Shown: piece by piece, positions 16,773-25,240 of the stretch | Layout of the letters: each line of letters starts with the position of its first letter | Position numbering within the stretch: position 1 is the first letter of the stretch | Origin: an uncultured Lentisphaeria bacterium | GTDB taxonomy: Bacteria; Verrucomicrobiota; Lentisphaeria; Victivallales; UBA1829 | Reading direction: 5' to 3' | Length of the DNA stretch: 32,190 nucleotides | NCBI GenBank assembly: GCA_949287225.1 | Contig: CASEFP010000102.1 | Location: 1 to 32,190 of the forward strand | Notes under the pieces: model-generated | Seen by the model: only the letters and a program-made list of their open reading frames with translations | Told to the model about the DNA's origin: nothing | The model's database searches: none | Program-made: the position numbers and the translations under genes

Positions 16773-17918
16773 TCACAATTCCATCCGGAGAGATCCCGTG
16801 TAGGGCGGCCGTCGGCCGCATTCGACCGCCCGGAGCGAGAAGCGTTTCCCGTTGCACTCCACAGTGAACGGCCGTGCGGGATCGCTGCCGGGCATTCCGG
16901 TGAAAATGGTAAAGACGCCGACGTTTTCCGTCGTTACCGTAAAATGGTTGTTCCCGTCGTAGCGCGCCAGAATCCGGCTGCCTCTGTGCCGGACTTTCGT
17001 CAGGTAATAGCTCTGCGCGTTCAGTTCCTCAATGGTCCAGGCGACATTGGGGCCGGTCAGCATGATCCGGTCGAACTCGATCTCACCGTCTCCGGCTTCG
17101 TTGAGTTCCAGCCAGCGGGTGTGATGACGCTCCTCCAGGGCGGGATCGGCCGAACCGCGCGGCGTGACAAGCGCGATGCGCGGCGCAAAGGGATCGCGCT
17201 TCTGCCGAAGCGCCCAGGCGAGAAAGCGCCGGACCGCCATCTGAGTCGGTTCCCAGGTAAGCGCGTGACCGCCATCGTGTTCATCATAGACATGCTCCAC
17301 ATCATAGCGCAGCATCAGCTCATGGGCCGCGCGCGCGAAAGAGACGCCGCACCAGTCATGATGGCGCGGCCCCGGATGCGGCGTGCTGTAATGCGCGGCG
17401 CAGTCGTATTTCCCGTGAAGCAGATATACCGGCGTCCCGAGAAAGGAGCGGAAATCAGCCTCCTGCCAGGCGCCCGCGCCGAGCCACACTCCCGCCGCAC
17501 GGTCCGCAAGCAGCTGGCCGAGGTGGAATGTGCCGAATCCACCCATCGAATAGCCGCCGAGAATGATCCTCTCCGGGTCAATACTGTACCGTTTTTCCGT
17601 TTCCCGGATTACCGCCTCGACATATTCCGGCGCACCGGGGCGGTTCCAGCGTTTGCCGTCAGGCGCGTCGGGGGCGCTCGGCGCAACCGTGAGATAAGGA
17701 AAGTTCTCCAGATGCGGCCGCAGCGTTCCTCCGGGACGGAGGTAAACATCATATGGTGCGGATTTCGGCGTCGACTGATCGCCGCCGTGCAGGAACAGGA
17801 AAAGCCCGACCGGACGATCCGGCCGGTAACCTGGCGGTTCCAGGCAGTAGATTTCATCGTCCGGGTAAGCGGAAAGGCGGAACGAGGTTTCTCCTGCGGA
17901 ATGATTCAGATTCTGCAT
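16773..17918 (-). CDS. Alpha/beta-hydrolase (dienelactone-hydrolase/esterase-like) with C-terminal beta domain
   Basis: This 381-residue protein has an N-terminal alpha/beta-hydrolase domain of about 245 residues. The oxyanion loop is LHGGDQS (43-49), the nucleophile elbow is GGYSMGG with Ser124, the acid may lie in GKYDCAAHY, and the histidine in DGGHALTW. From about residue 255 a beta-rich extension follows, as in family members acting on plant or mucin polysaccharide esters (inferred). No signal peptide is visible, which is unusual for a polysaccharide esterase. The start at 17918 has GGAG eight bases upstream, and ten extra residues from 17945 are less likely. It is a single gene, divergent from argG. 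Confidence 0.83.
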   Translation of the reverse strand: MQNLNHSAGETSFRLSAYPDDEIYCLEPPGYRPDRPVGLFLFLHGGDQSTPKSAPYDVYLRPGGTLRPHLENFPYLTVAPSAPDAPDGKRWNRPGAPEYVEAVIRETEKRYSIDPERIILGGYSMGGFGTFHLGQLLADRAAGVWLGAGAWQEADFRSFLGTPVYLLHGKYDCAAHYSTPHPGPRHHDWCGVSFARAAHELMLRYDVEHVYDEHDGGHALTWEPTQMAVRRFLAWALRQKRDPFAPRIALVTPRGSADPALEERHHTRWLELNEAGDGEIEFDRIMLTGPNVAWTIEELNAQSYYLTKVRHRGSRILARYDGNNHFTVTTENVGVFTIFTGMPGSDPARPFTVECNGKRFSLRAVECGRRPPYTGSLRMEL

Positions 17919-18035
17919 CGTGCAGACTCCTTTCGTTGACTTCATAATAAGGCTGTGACAGCTTTAATATAGAGTCCCGCCGGGAAAAAATCATTCTCTT
18001 TTTCCGGGAAACATGGAATTTTTTCAAGTTGTTCA

Positions 18036-18064
18036 TTGAAAAACCGGGGAAATGACGGTATCTT
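18036..18064 (+). promoter_or_regulatory. argG promoter
   Basis: TTGAAA (18036-18041) and TATCTT (18059-18064) are 17 bp apart. Transcription would begin near 18071, leaving a leader of about 34 nt with AAAGGAG before the ATG at 18105. Confidence 0.55.
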
Positions 18065-18104
18065 GTACGGTGCAATCTCAAAAAGCGAAAGGAGATTAAA
18101 AAAA

Positions 18105-19307
18105 ATGAAAGTAGTTGTCGCTTATTCCGGCGGACTGGATACGTCCGTCATCGTGAAGTGGGTCAAGGAGACCTACAACGCCGAAGTCATCGCCTACTGC
18201 GCCGACGTCGGACAGGAGGAGGAACTCACGGGGCTTGACAAGAAAGCCATCGCCACCGGCGCCTCCAAATGCTACATCGACGACATCCGCGAGGAGTTCG
18301 CGCGCGATTTCATCTTCCCGATGATGCAGGCAAACGCCATTTACGAAGGCACCTATCTGCTCGGCACCTCCATTGCCCGCCCGCTGATCGGCAAGAAACT
18401 CATTGAGGTCGCGCGCAGGGAAGGCGCGGACGCGATCTGTCACGGCGCAACGGGAAAAGGCAACGACCAGGTCCGTTTCGAGCTCACCGCCTATGCGATG
18501 GAGCCCAACATCAAGATCATTGCCGCATGGCGTGATCCGAACTGGAAGTTCCACGCCCGCACAGAGATGATCGAATACGCCCACAAGAACGGCATTCCCG
18601 TCACCTCCACCGCCGCGAAGCCGTACAGCATGGACCGCAATCTGCTCCACATCTCCTTCGAGGGGGGCATTCTCGAGGATCCGTGGAACGCGTGCCCCGA
18701 AAGCGTCTCCGTCCTGACGACGCCGCTCTCCCAGACACCCGACACCCCCGAAGAGGTCATCATAGAATTCGACAAGGGCATTCCGATCAAGGTCAACGGC
18801 GAAGCCCTCTCTCCGGCGGCGCTGATGAAGAAACTCAACGTCCTCGGCGGAAAGCACGGCGTCGGCAAGATCGACATCGTTGAAAACCGCTATGTCGGCA
18901 TGAAGTCCCGCGGCGTTTATGAAACCCCCGGGGGAACGATCCTTCACAACGCGCACCGTGCGATGGAGTCCATCACCATGGACCGCGAGGTCATGCACCT
19001 GCGCGACTCCCTGATCCCGACCTACGCGAAGATGGTCTACAACGGCTTCTGGTATGCGCCCGAGCGCGAAATGCTTCAGGCGGCGATCACCGAAAGCCAG
19101 AAGTTCGTCACGGGCGAGGTCCGCGTGATGCTCTTCAAGGGCGCCTGCCATGTCAACGGCAGACGCTCGCCCTACAGTCTGTATGACGAGGCGCTCTCCA
19201 CCTTCGAGAAGGACGACGTCTACAACCAGCAGGACGCCACCGGCTTCATCCGCCTCAATGCCCTGCGTCTCCGCACGCTGGCCAGGAGCAAGCAGAAACG
19301 CTACTGA
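18105..19307 (+). CDS. argG: Argininosuccinate synthase
   Basis: The protein has 400 residues, the normal length. It joins citrulline and aspartate with ATP to argininosuccinate in arginine synthesis. The N-type ATP pyrophosphatase P-loop AYSGGLDTS is at residues 6-14. Later landmarks are [37 protein letters not shown], and the tetramerisation tail with [25 protein letters not shown] is about ten bases from the ATG. It is transcribed alone between its own promoter and a strong terminator; no other arginine gene is in the window. ArgH must be encoded elsewhere. Confidence 0.97.
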   Translation: MKVVVAYSGGLDTSVIVKWVKETYNAEVIAYCADVGQEEELTGLDKKAIATGASKCYIDDIREEFARDFIFPMMQANAIYEGTYLLGTSIARPLIGKKLIEVARREGADAICHGATGKGNDQVRFELTAYAMEPNIKIIAAWRDPNWKFHARTEMIEYAHKNGIPVTSTAAKPYSMDRNLLHISFEGGILEDPWNACPESVSVLTTPLSQTPDTPEEVIIEFDKGIPIKVNGEALSPAALMKKLNVLGGKHGVGKIDIVENRYVGMKSRGVYETPGGTILHNAHRAMESITMDREVMHLRDSLIPTYAKMVYNGFWYAPEREMLQAAITESQKFVTGEVRVMLFKGACHVNGRRSPYSLYDEALSTFEKDDVYNQQDATGFIRLNALRLRTLARSKQKRY

Positions 19308-19332
19308 TCCGCGTCGGGAAACCGGATTTCCC

Positions 19333-19371
19333 CTCCCCTGCGCACACACGTTGTGCCGGGGGAGTTTTTTT
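19333..19371 (+). terminator. Rho-independent terminator of argG
   Basis: CTCCCC (19333-19338) pairs with GGGGAG (19359-19364), with an inner GCAC/GTGC extension and a small internal loop. Seven T residues follow at once. It lies 25 bp behind the argG stop and close to the end of the convergent kinase gene. Confidence 0.88.
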
Positions 19372-19402
19372 GTGTCGGGGAACAGGGAGAAAAGGAAAGA
19401 AT

Positions 19403-21679
19403 TCAGCGGGACTTCACCGCGGCGGTCTGCCGGAGCAGCGCGGAAAAGTCTATGACTTCCACATAGTAGAGTTTAAAGATCTTCAGCCTTGCGAAGGAAT
19501 AGAGCACTTCCCTGCCGTTTTCGAGGTTGACGAAAAGACCGAATCCCTGTTTTTCCCCGAGAATCCGGCCGCGGACAACCTCGTCGCGGAACAGCGGCAG
19601 AGCCAGTTCCGGATCCGCAAAGCGTTTCGGATCAAACGTCCGGTTGAAATACTCCGAGGAGGCGGAAAGGAGAATCCGCCCTTCCGGAGTCATGACAGCC
19701 TTTTCCAGAACACAGCTGCCGGTATTGCCGGAAACAAGCAGATTGCTTGTAAGCTTGTTGAACGAGAGATCCAGACCGGCTACGCCGTAGAAATTTCCCT
19801 GAATGTCGCGGATCTGCATCGAACAGGGGATGGAGAGTCCCGAAGCGGAGTCCTCGTCCACATAGGGCCGCCCCCAGACCGGGCCCGCGCTTTCGATCGC
19901 GCGCCGGTACCACGGCCGTTTGCGCGGATCATAGCCTTCCGTGTAGGTGTCCCGCCATGGAAAGAGCATTGTGACGCCGTGTTTCGAGGCGACGAAAACC
20001 GCTTTGACCGGAAGCCCCTCTTCCAGCCACTCCTTCTTTTTCTCCTCCAGATTTTCCAGCGTCAGGTGCACCCCCGGACGACTCTCCAGAACCGCGCGGA
20101 GCATGTTCGGAAGAATCGGCGAAACGCGGGAGAGAAACTTCCGCACTTCCGGCAGATCGGCCTCCGGCGCAATCTTGTAGACGCCGTGCGAGAAAGTGGT
20201 CTTCCGTTTGTGGAAGGGCGAGTAAACGAGTCCCGCCGGAAGTTCGTCCGCCTTCCCCCCGCCCGGCCGGTAGGGATAGAACGCGTCGGACATGCGCTCC
20301 TGTCCCCCCGTATTGTAACGGAGCAGATGGCTTGCCGCCTGCGAAACGGCACAGAGGAGATCCTGCATGTGGAGCGCGGTCATGTCGAACCCCGCCGCAG
20401 ACGCCGCCGTTCTGCCGTAGACCGCGTTCATGGCGCTGCTGCGCACACTCATTTCGTTGGCGGTCCGCAGACGGTCGTAGATGGAGAAGGCGCCGAGAGA
20501 AACGGCTCCGAGCATCAGGACGAGAAGAATCATCAGCATGCCCCGGAGGTGCCGGACGGCAAACCGGGCGCTTTTCATGAAGATATCGTCGGGGCGCGCG
20601 GAAATCGACTGCCCGTTCCGGTAGCGGCGGATGTCCTCGGAGAGTTCCGTCACGGAGGCGTAGCGGTCGCCAGGATCACTTGCGCGCGCCTTGCGGATGA
20701 TCGCCTTGAGCGCGGGATCGATTTTCTTCCCGAACAGATGCTGAATCGGCGCAAAACGACCGTTGACGATATTCCGCATGACCTCGTCGTTTTCTCCTCC
20801 CGCAACGGCAAACTGGAGCGTGACGATCTCCTGTAAAATCAGCCCGAGCGTGAAGATGTCGGCGCGTTCGTCGCAGAGTTCTCCGCGCAGCGCTTCGGGC
20901 GAAAAATAACGCGGCGTCCCGGAAATGTCGGGTTTGCGTTCGGAGGCGTCCGGCGGCAGATGGATTTTCCGGGCGATCCCCCAGTCCATCACGTAGACCT
21001 CCATATACTCGCCGAGCATGATGTTTTCCGGCTTCAGGTCGCGATGGATGATGTTCCTGTGGTGCGCGTAGGCAATGGCGTCGCAGGCATGGAGAAAGAT
21101 TTCAAGGCGTTTCCCGAGCGCCGCATCCTCGTCAAAGGCGCGGATTCCCTTCATCCGGTAGTTCAGGACCACATTCCGGAGGTATTCGCGGAGGGTTTTG
21201 CCGTTCACCAGTTTCATGACCAGATGGATGCCGTCCTCCGCGTCGTTGTTCAGGCTGTAGATGGGGATGATCGCGGGGTGATCCAGCTGCGCGGTGACTT
21301 TCGCCTCGGTGATGAAGGACTGCTCGATCTTTTCCCGGTTCTTGAGCTCTTTCTTCAACGATTTCACTGCGACGACACGCTCAAGATTCCTGTCGCGCGC
21401 CACGTAGATCGTCGCCTGTCCCCCTTCGGCGAAGGGTTCGAGGATCGTGTATTCGTCATCCAGAGCGGTAAGTCCGGCCTCCAGTTCCGGAGAGGTGTCG
21501 AGCGCGGTCGAAGTGTAGGCGGAGAGTTTCCGCGAGACAAGCAGTTCGTCGAGATCCCGTTTCTTTGCGAAAATGCGCGTCGGAAACGGCGTGGACACCC
21601 GGATCGTGCGCTGTGTCTTTTCCACGGGCGCGGACAGGCGGATGGTCTTGTTTCCCGCATTGTTTTCTGATGAATCCAT
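19403..21679 (-). CDS. Membrane Ser/Thr protein kinase with C-terminal extracytoplasmic Cache-type sensor
   Basis: This 758-residue receptor has a cytoplasmic kinase domain at about residues 75-355: the glycine-rich AEGGQATIYVA (84-94), Lys106 in VAVKSLKK, catalytic HRD at 212-214 (IIHRDLKPEN, Asn219), DWG at 232-234 in place of DFG, and SGTPRYFSPEAL as the activation end. One transmembrane helix spans about 380-400. The C-terminal 350 residues lie outside the membrane and resemble a double Cache ligand-binding domain (YDPRKRPWYRRA, IRDIQGNFYGVAGLDLSF). The N-terminus carries two copies of a K/R-TIR-L/V-S motif (11-16, 24-29) that may be phosphorylated. It lies 30 bp behind the kamA-like gene. 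Confidence 0.88.
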   Translation of the reverse strand: MDSSENNAGNKTIRLSAPVEKTQRTIRVSTPFPTRIFAKKRDLDELLVSRKLSAYTSTALDTSPELEAGLTALDDEYTILEPFAEGGQATIYVARDRNLERVVAVKSLKKELKNREKIEQSFITEAKVTAQLDHPAIIPIYSLNNDAEDGIHLVMKLVNGKTLREYLRNVVLNYRMKGIRAFDEDAALGKRLEIFLHACDAIAYAHHRNIIHRDLKPENIMLGEYMEVYVMDWGIARKIHLPPDASERKPDISGTPRYFSPEALRGELCDERADIFTLGLILQEIVTLQFAVAGGENDEVMRNIVNGRFAPIQHLFGKKIDPALKAIIRKARASDPGDRYASVTELSEDIRRYRNGQSISARPDDIFMKSARFAVRHLRGMLMILLVLMLGAVSLGAFSIYDRLRTANEMSVRSSAMNAVYGRTAASAAGFDMTALHMQDLLCAVSQAASHLLRYNTGGQERMSDAFYPYRPGGGKADELPAGLVYSPFHKRKTTFSHGVYKIAPEADLPEVRKFLSRVSPILPNMLRAVLESRPGVHLTLENLEEKKKEWLEEGLPVKAVFVASKHGVTMLFPWRDTYTEGYDPRKRPWYRRAIESAGPVWGRPYVDEDSASGLSIPCSMQIRDIQGNFYGVAGLDLSFNKLTSNLLVSGNTGSCVLEKAVMTPEGRILLSASSEYFNRTFDPKRFADPELALPLFRDEVVRGRILGEKQGFGLFVNLENGREVLYSFARLKIFKLYYVEVIDFSALLRQTAAVKSR

Positions 21680-21709
21680 CGGCTTCCTCCCGCGCGTCTG
21701 TTTCCGTGT

Positions 21710-22687
21710 TCAAGCCAGCGGATGCCGGATTTTCCGCCCGTCCAGACTGCGGAAAACCTGCGGCTCCCCTGTGGAATAGTCCGGGAACAGATGGACCTTC
21801 CCCCCGCCCTCGGGGAGATCGAGCGCAAAGATCGGCGTTGCCACGGAGGAGAGGTGTTTCCGGAAATATTCCATGATTTCAAGGCCCTTCTTCATACCGG
21901 TGGCGAAATGCGCCGCGCCCCGGACCGGGTCAATGTGAAAGAGATAGTGCGGAAGGATCCGGTGAGCGGCAAGCGTATGGAAAAAGTCCGCGAGAAGCGC
22001 GGGATCGTCGTTGACCCCTTTGAGCAGAACGGTCTGATTCAGCACGGGAATGCCGTTTGCGCGCAGTTTCCGGCACGCTTCAAGCGAGGCGGGCACAAGC
22101 TCGCGCGGATGATTAAAGTGGGTCATGAACCACGTCTTTTCGCATTTCCCGAGCCGTTCGGCGAATGCGTCCGTGATCCGCGCGGGTTCGAACACCGGCG
22201 CGCGCGAACAGATGCGGATCACCGACAGCGTCGGAATTTCAGCGAGGCACTCCACGATCGAAAAGAAACGCGCATCGGGAATCGTGAGGGGATCGCCGCC
22301 GGAGATCAGGATGTCCTGAACCTCCGGATGGCTCCGGAGGTAAGCATCAATCGTCTCAAGCTCTCCGTCCGAGACAATGAACCGCGGTTCCTTCCAGAGC
22401 CGTTTCCGGAAGCAGAAGCGGCAGAGCGCGAAACACTGATTGGTCGAAAGCAGGACGACCCGGTCCGCATAGCGGTGAATCAGGCGCGGACAGGGGCTCT
22501 GCGGAATTTCGCCGAGTCCGTCGTCGGGAAGCGTCTCCTGCAATGGATCGAGTTCCTCCGGGGACGGCATGCACTGGCGCCAGACCGGATCGCCCGCTTC
22601 GCGGATCAGCGAGCGGTAATGCGCCGTCACTTTCACTGGATAAATCTTTGCGACCGCGCGGAGCTCTTCCGGCAGGATTTCAGTCAT
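21710..22687 (-). CDS. KamA/EpmB-family radical SAM aminomutase
   Basis: This 325-residue radical SAM enzyme is of the lysine 2,3-aminomutase family. The iron-sulfur motif CFALCRFC holds Cys85, Cys89 and Cys92, ISGGDPLT follows, and PLP is bound by Lys297 in EGGGKVHL. The length is close to EpmB (about 340), the aminomutase that modifies elongation factor P, and well short of catabolic KamA (about 416), which has a C-terminal metal-binding tail. The EpmA partner is absent from the window, so EpmB or a lysine mutase of other function are both possible. It precedes the kinase by 30 bp and follows pgi by 110 bp. The start follows from the family-like N-terminus. Confidence 0.88.
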   Translation of the reverse strand: MTEILPEELRAVAKIYPVKVTAHYRSLIREAGDPVWRQCMPSPEELDPLQETLPDDGLGEIPQSPCPRLIHRYADRVVLLSTNQCFALCRFCFRKRLWKEPRFIVSDGELETIDAYLRSHPEVQDILISGGDPLTIPDARFFSIVECLAEIPTLSVIRICSRAPVFEPARITDAFAERLGKCEKTWFMTHFNHPRELVPASLEACRKLRANGIPVLNQTVLLKGVNDDPALLADFFHTLAAHRILPHYLFHIDPVRGAAHFATGMKKGLEIMEYFRKHLSSVATPIFALDLPEGGGKVHLFPDYSTGEPQVFRSLDGRKIRHPLA

Positions 22688-22709
22688 GCTCGTATGCCTT
22701 TCAACGGAA

Positions 22710-22744
22710 ACGCCTTTTCCGGAGCGGAATCCCCGGAAAGGCGT
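22710..22744 (-). terminator. Possible terminator or attenuator between pgi and the kamA-like gene
   Basis: An imperfect 12-13 bp stem (ACGCCTTTTCCGG type, one bulged base) with a 10-nt loop lies between pgi and the kamA-like gene. Neither flank has a long T-run on the reverse strand, so it is weak, but it could lower read-through into the kamA/kinase pair. Confidence 0.4.
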
Positions 22745-22797
22745 ATTTTTGATCTTTCATATTTTCTCTTCCCGCGGTTTCCCGCAGGAAAAGAAGG

Positions 22798-24393
22798 TTA
22801 TTTCGCCGAGACGGTGTATTCCCAGCCTTTGTCCTTGTTCCATTCGCGCCGGAGGTTGAACGCCAGTTCCCGCCGGTCGTTGTTCGCGGCGAGTTTCGCG
22901 AGAATTCCTTCAAGCTCGTACTCGCTGTCGGCGAGATTGAGTTTTGCGGCGAATTCGGCGGCGGTTCCGGTGAACGGGGCAAGCGCGGGAAGTTTCGCTT
23001 CGACGTCGGTCAGGAGACGGATGACGCCCTTGCTCGCAAGTTTATACGCCTGCACGCCGGGCTGATGGAACGCGTTGATGTGGATCAGTTCAGCGTAGGC
23101 GGCGACGGCGCGCTCATAGAGGGCGATCAGCATGCCGACGTTGAAGGTGTCCACCTTGCCGATCCGCATTTCGATCACCTGGCGCTTCTTGGTGCGCAGC
23201 GCGTTGGAGAGTCCGACCATGAAACCGTGGAGATAGTCGCCCATTGCGATGGAAGCGCTGATCGGCGCGCACATCCTGTCCTCGAGCACCTCGATGAAGG
23301 TCACGAAGAAGTCGTCGCGCCCGTCGTTGAGCTGCTGGATGAAGGCGTGGGCGTCGGTGCCGCCCTTGTTGCCGAATACGTTCAGGCCCTGATGGACGGT
23401 GTTGCCGTCGAGGTCTTTTTCCTTGCCGAGACTCTCCATGACCAGCTGCTGGAGGTAGCGCGAGAGGAGGATCAGGCGGTCGGAATACGGGACGATCACC
23501 ATGTTGCGGTCGCCTTTTCCGTCGCCGGCGAGATACCACATTGCCGAGAGCATGTAGGCGGGATTGTGCGAAAGGCGCGGATTGCGCGTGAGCCTGTCCA
23601 TGTGGCATGCGCCGAAGAGCAGCCCCTTGAAGTCGATCCCGGCGAGCGCGGCGGGAAGATGTCCGACAATGCTGGTTTCGCTGGTGCGCCCGCCGATGGA
23701 CTCGGCCATTTCAAAGACCTTGAGCCAGCTGCTGCCGCGCGCGAGGCCGTCGAGTTCACTGCCGCGCATGGTGATTGCGCAGGCGTGTTTTGCAAAGTCG
23801 ATTTTCTTTGCGGCGTACTGCTCCATGCAGACGATCATGTTGTTCTTGGTTTCCTGCGTGCCGCCGGACTTCGAGACGTTGACCACGAGCGTGGTTTCCA
23901 GATCGCAGACCTGAAGCGCGTCATAAAGTCCCGCCGTATCGGTGTTGTCAAGGAAATAAATCCGCAGGTAATGATTGCGTTTTTCCGCGGAAAGTTCGTT
24001 CCAGTAAGGTCCGTTGATCGCCATCTGGAGAAGCTGCGGACCGAGCGCGGAACCGCCGATGCCGTTGATGATCGCCGCATCGAAGGGCTTTCCGGTCGAG
24101 CCTTTGATTTCGCCCGCGCGGATTTTCGCAACGAAGTCCTCGACCTCGTTGTAGATCGGCGAGCCGGTATAGATGGAGCGGTCCGTAAAATGCGTGACCT
24201 TCCGGTTCTCGTCGGGATTCTTGATCTCGCCCTGCTCGATCTTCTGCATTTCGAGATTCACGCCCGCAAACCGTTCGTTGAGGCTGTCGATGTCCTTGTC
24301 GTCAAAGTTCATTCCGGCAAAGTTGATCTGAAATCCGCTTTCCCCGTCGATGAAGGTATATTTGTGGCACCTGTCAATCCATTCCGTTCCCAT
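22798..24393 (-). CDS. pgi: Glucose-6-phosphate isomerase
   Basis: This 531-residue protein interconverts glucose 6-phosphate and fructose 6-phosphate in glycolysis. Landmarks are NGIGGSALGPQ in the sugar-phosphate site, NVSKSGGTQET, the IGGRTSETS segment, and GNKGGTDAHAFIQQL with the catalytic His, then HINAFHQPGVQAYK near the C-terminus. It belongs to the longer PGI branch found in PVC bacteria and relatives. The start at 24393 is fixed by AGGAGG five bases upstream; a longer frame to 24525 runs through the promoter. It is the first gene of a reverse group with the kamA-like and kinase genes, though a hairpin separates them. Confidence 0.95.
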   Translation of the reverse strand: MGTEWIDRCHKYTFIDGESGFQINFAGMNFDDKDIDSLNERFAGVNLEMQKIEQGEIKNPDENRKVTHFTDRSIYTGSPIYNEVEDFVAKIRAGEIKGSTGKPFDAAIINGIGGSALGPQLLQMAINGPYWNELSAEKRNHYLRIYFLDNTDTAGLYDALQVCDLETTLVVNVSKSGGTQETKNNMIVCMEQYAAKKIDFAKHACAITMRGSELDGLARGSSWLKVFEMAESIGGRTSETSIVGHLPAALAGIDFKGLLFGACHMDRLTRNPRLSHNPAYMLSAMWYLAGDGKGDRNMVIVPYSDRLILLSRYLQQLVMESLGKEKDLDGNTVHQGLNVFGNKGGTDAHAFIQQLNDGRDDFFVTFIEVLEDRMCAPISASIAMGDYLHGFMVGLSNALRTKKRQVIEMRIGKVDTFNVGMLIALYERAVAAYAELIHINAFHQPGVQAYKLASKGVIRLLTDVEAKLPALAPFTGTAAEFAAKLNLADSEYELEGILAKLAANNDRRELAFNLRREWNKDKGWEYTVSAK

Positions 24394-24427
24394 ATGATCC
24401 TCCTGGGTGTTATGTTTTAAGGAAGGT

Positions 24428-24456
24428 AATTTACCACAACTTTGCAGAATAGCCAA
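24428..24456 (-). promoter_or_regulatory. pgi promoter
   Basis: On the reverse strand TTGGCT (24456-24451) and TAAATT (24433-24428) are 17 bp apart, giving a leader of about 30 nt. The rest of the 24394-24699 spacer is AT-rich with A and T runs and holds no gene that I can support. Confidence 0.55.
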
Positions 24457-24699
24457 ATCAGACTCCGAAAAAAATGCGATTCTTCCATTTTTCTCCTCTT
24501 GCCGGAATAAAAAAACACTATACAAACAAATATTTTTTTACTTTTTATTTGACGCTTGTTGCTGAATAAAGAAAACCGCACTGGGGAAGATTCCGGAATG
24601 AATCAGCCCGGACGCGGACGCCGCAACGCACGGGGCGGAACGGCGCAAACAAAAAAACACGCATCGGAGAAGATGCGGAAAAAGAAAGGACGGCCTGAC

Positions 24700-25047
24700 A
24701 TGGCAAAACAGTTCGGCATCATCACCACAACCACGGGGATCTCGGGGATCGTCGTCAACTCCCTCACCAGAAACCGCACCGCGGAAATCGCCGAGGCGCG
24801 CAATGAAAAAGGACAGGTGACAGACCTCAAAGCCTATTCCACTGGAGAGACCATCAGCGTGACCGGGCTCCTCGACGCGGAGGCGCTCACGATCGAACCC
24901 GGCTCCAAACTCACGCTCGGCGAAAAGGACTACATCATCGAAAGCGTCGATCAGAACGAAACCAACACCGGCTATACCGAGGTCACTCTCTCGGCGCGCA
25001 CCGCGGATTCCGCCGACATTGATCCCTACGCGGCGGAAACGGTGTAA
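24700..25047 (+). CDS. Hypothetical protein, beta-rich, possibly phage-structural-like
   Basis: This is a 115-residue protein that I do not recognise with certainty. It is soluble, without a signal peptide or membrane segment, and reads as a compact beta-rich domain: GISGIVVNSL, then AEIAEARNEKGQVTDLKAYS, SVTGLLDAEA, TLGEKDYIIESVDQNETNTG and TEVTLSARTA. The alternation of short strands and the small size recall phage head or tail structural proteins, but there is no clear signature. The start at 24700 has AGGA upstream; a longer frame to 24556 adds a basic, low-complexity N-terminus and seems unlikely. The next gene is on the same strand after a structured spacer, which might make them one unit. 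Confidence 0.65.
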   Translation: MAKQFGIITTTTGISGIVVNSLTRNRTAEIAEARNEKGQVTDLKAYSTGETISVTGLLDAEALTIEPGSKLTLGEKDYIIESVDQNETNTGYTEVTLSARTADSADIDPYAAETV

Positions 25048-25065
25048 CCTGCGGAACAAGGGAGT

Positions 25066-25161
25066 CCGCGCTGCGCGCGGCCGGCGGGTCGCCGCCGGAC
25101 CGCGACAAGGGTCAGCGCCCCTTGACCCCGGGAAAAATGCTCCCGCATTTTTCCGTCTTTT
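25066..25161. repeat. Row of hairpins between two hypothetical genes
   Basis: Several stem-loops stand side by side: CCGCGC/GCGCGG (25066-25080), CCGGCG/CGCCGG (25081-25098), a CAAGGG/CCCTTG stem (25106-25124) that competes with GGGTCA/TGACCC (25109-25128), and a perfect 10-bp GGAAAAATGC/GCATTTTTCC stem with a 4-nt loop (25131-25154). The last is followed by GTCTTTT and may end transcription of the 24700 gene. The cassette looks like a structured intergenic repeat. Confidence 0.55.
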
Positions 25162-25240
25162 CCGGATGGGAACGCGGGGCTATTGTAAATGAAAACAGAA
25201 ACAGAACAGTAGTAATAAACAAAAACGGAGGCGTTTTTTC

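Noticed and set aside
22710..22744. Forward-strand terminator
   Set aside because: A run of five T follows on the forward strand, but there is no forward gene upstream that it could end.
23065..24420. A 451-codon forward frame opposite pgi
   Set aside because: It is antisense to pgi with no family resemblance. The pgi match is certain.
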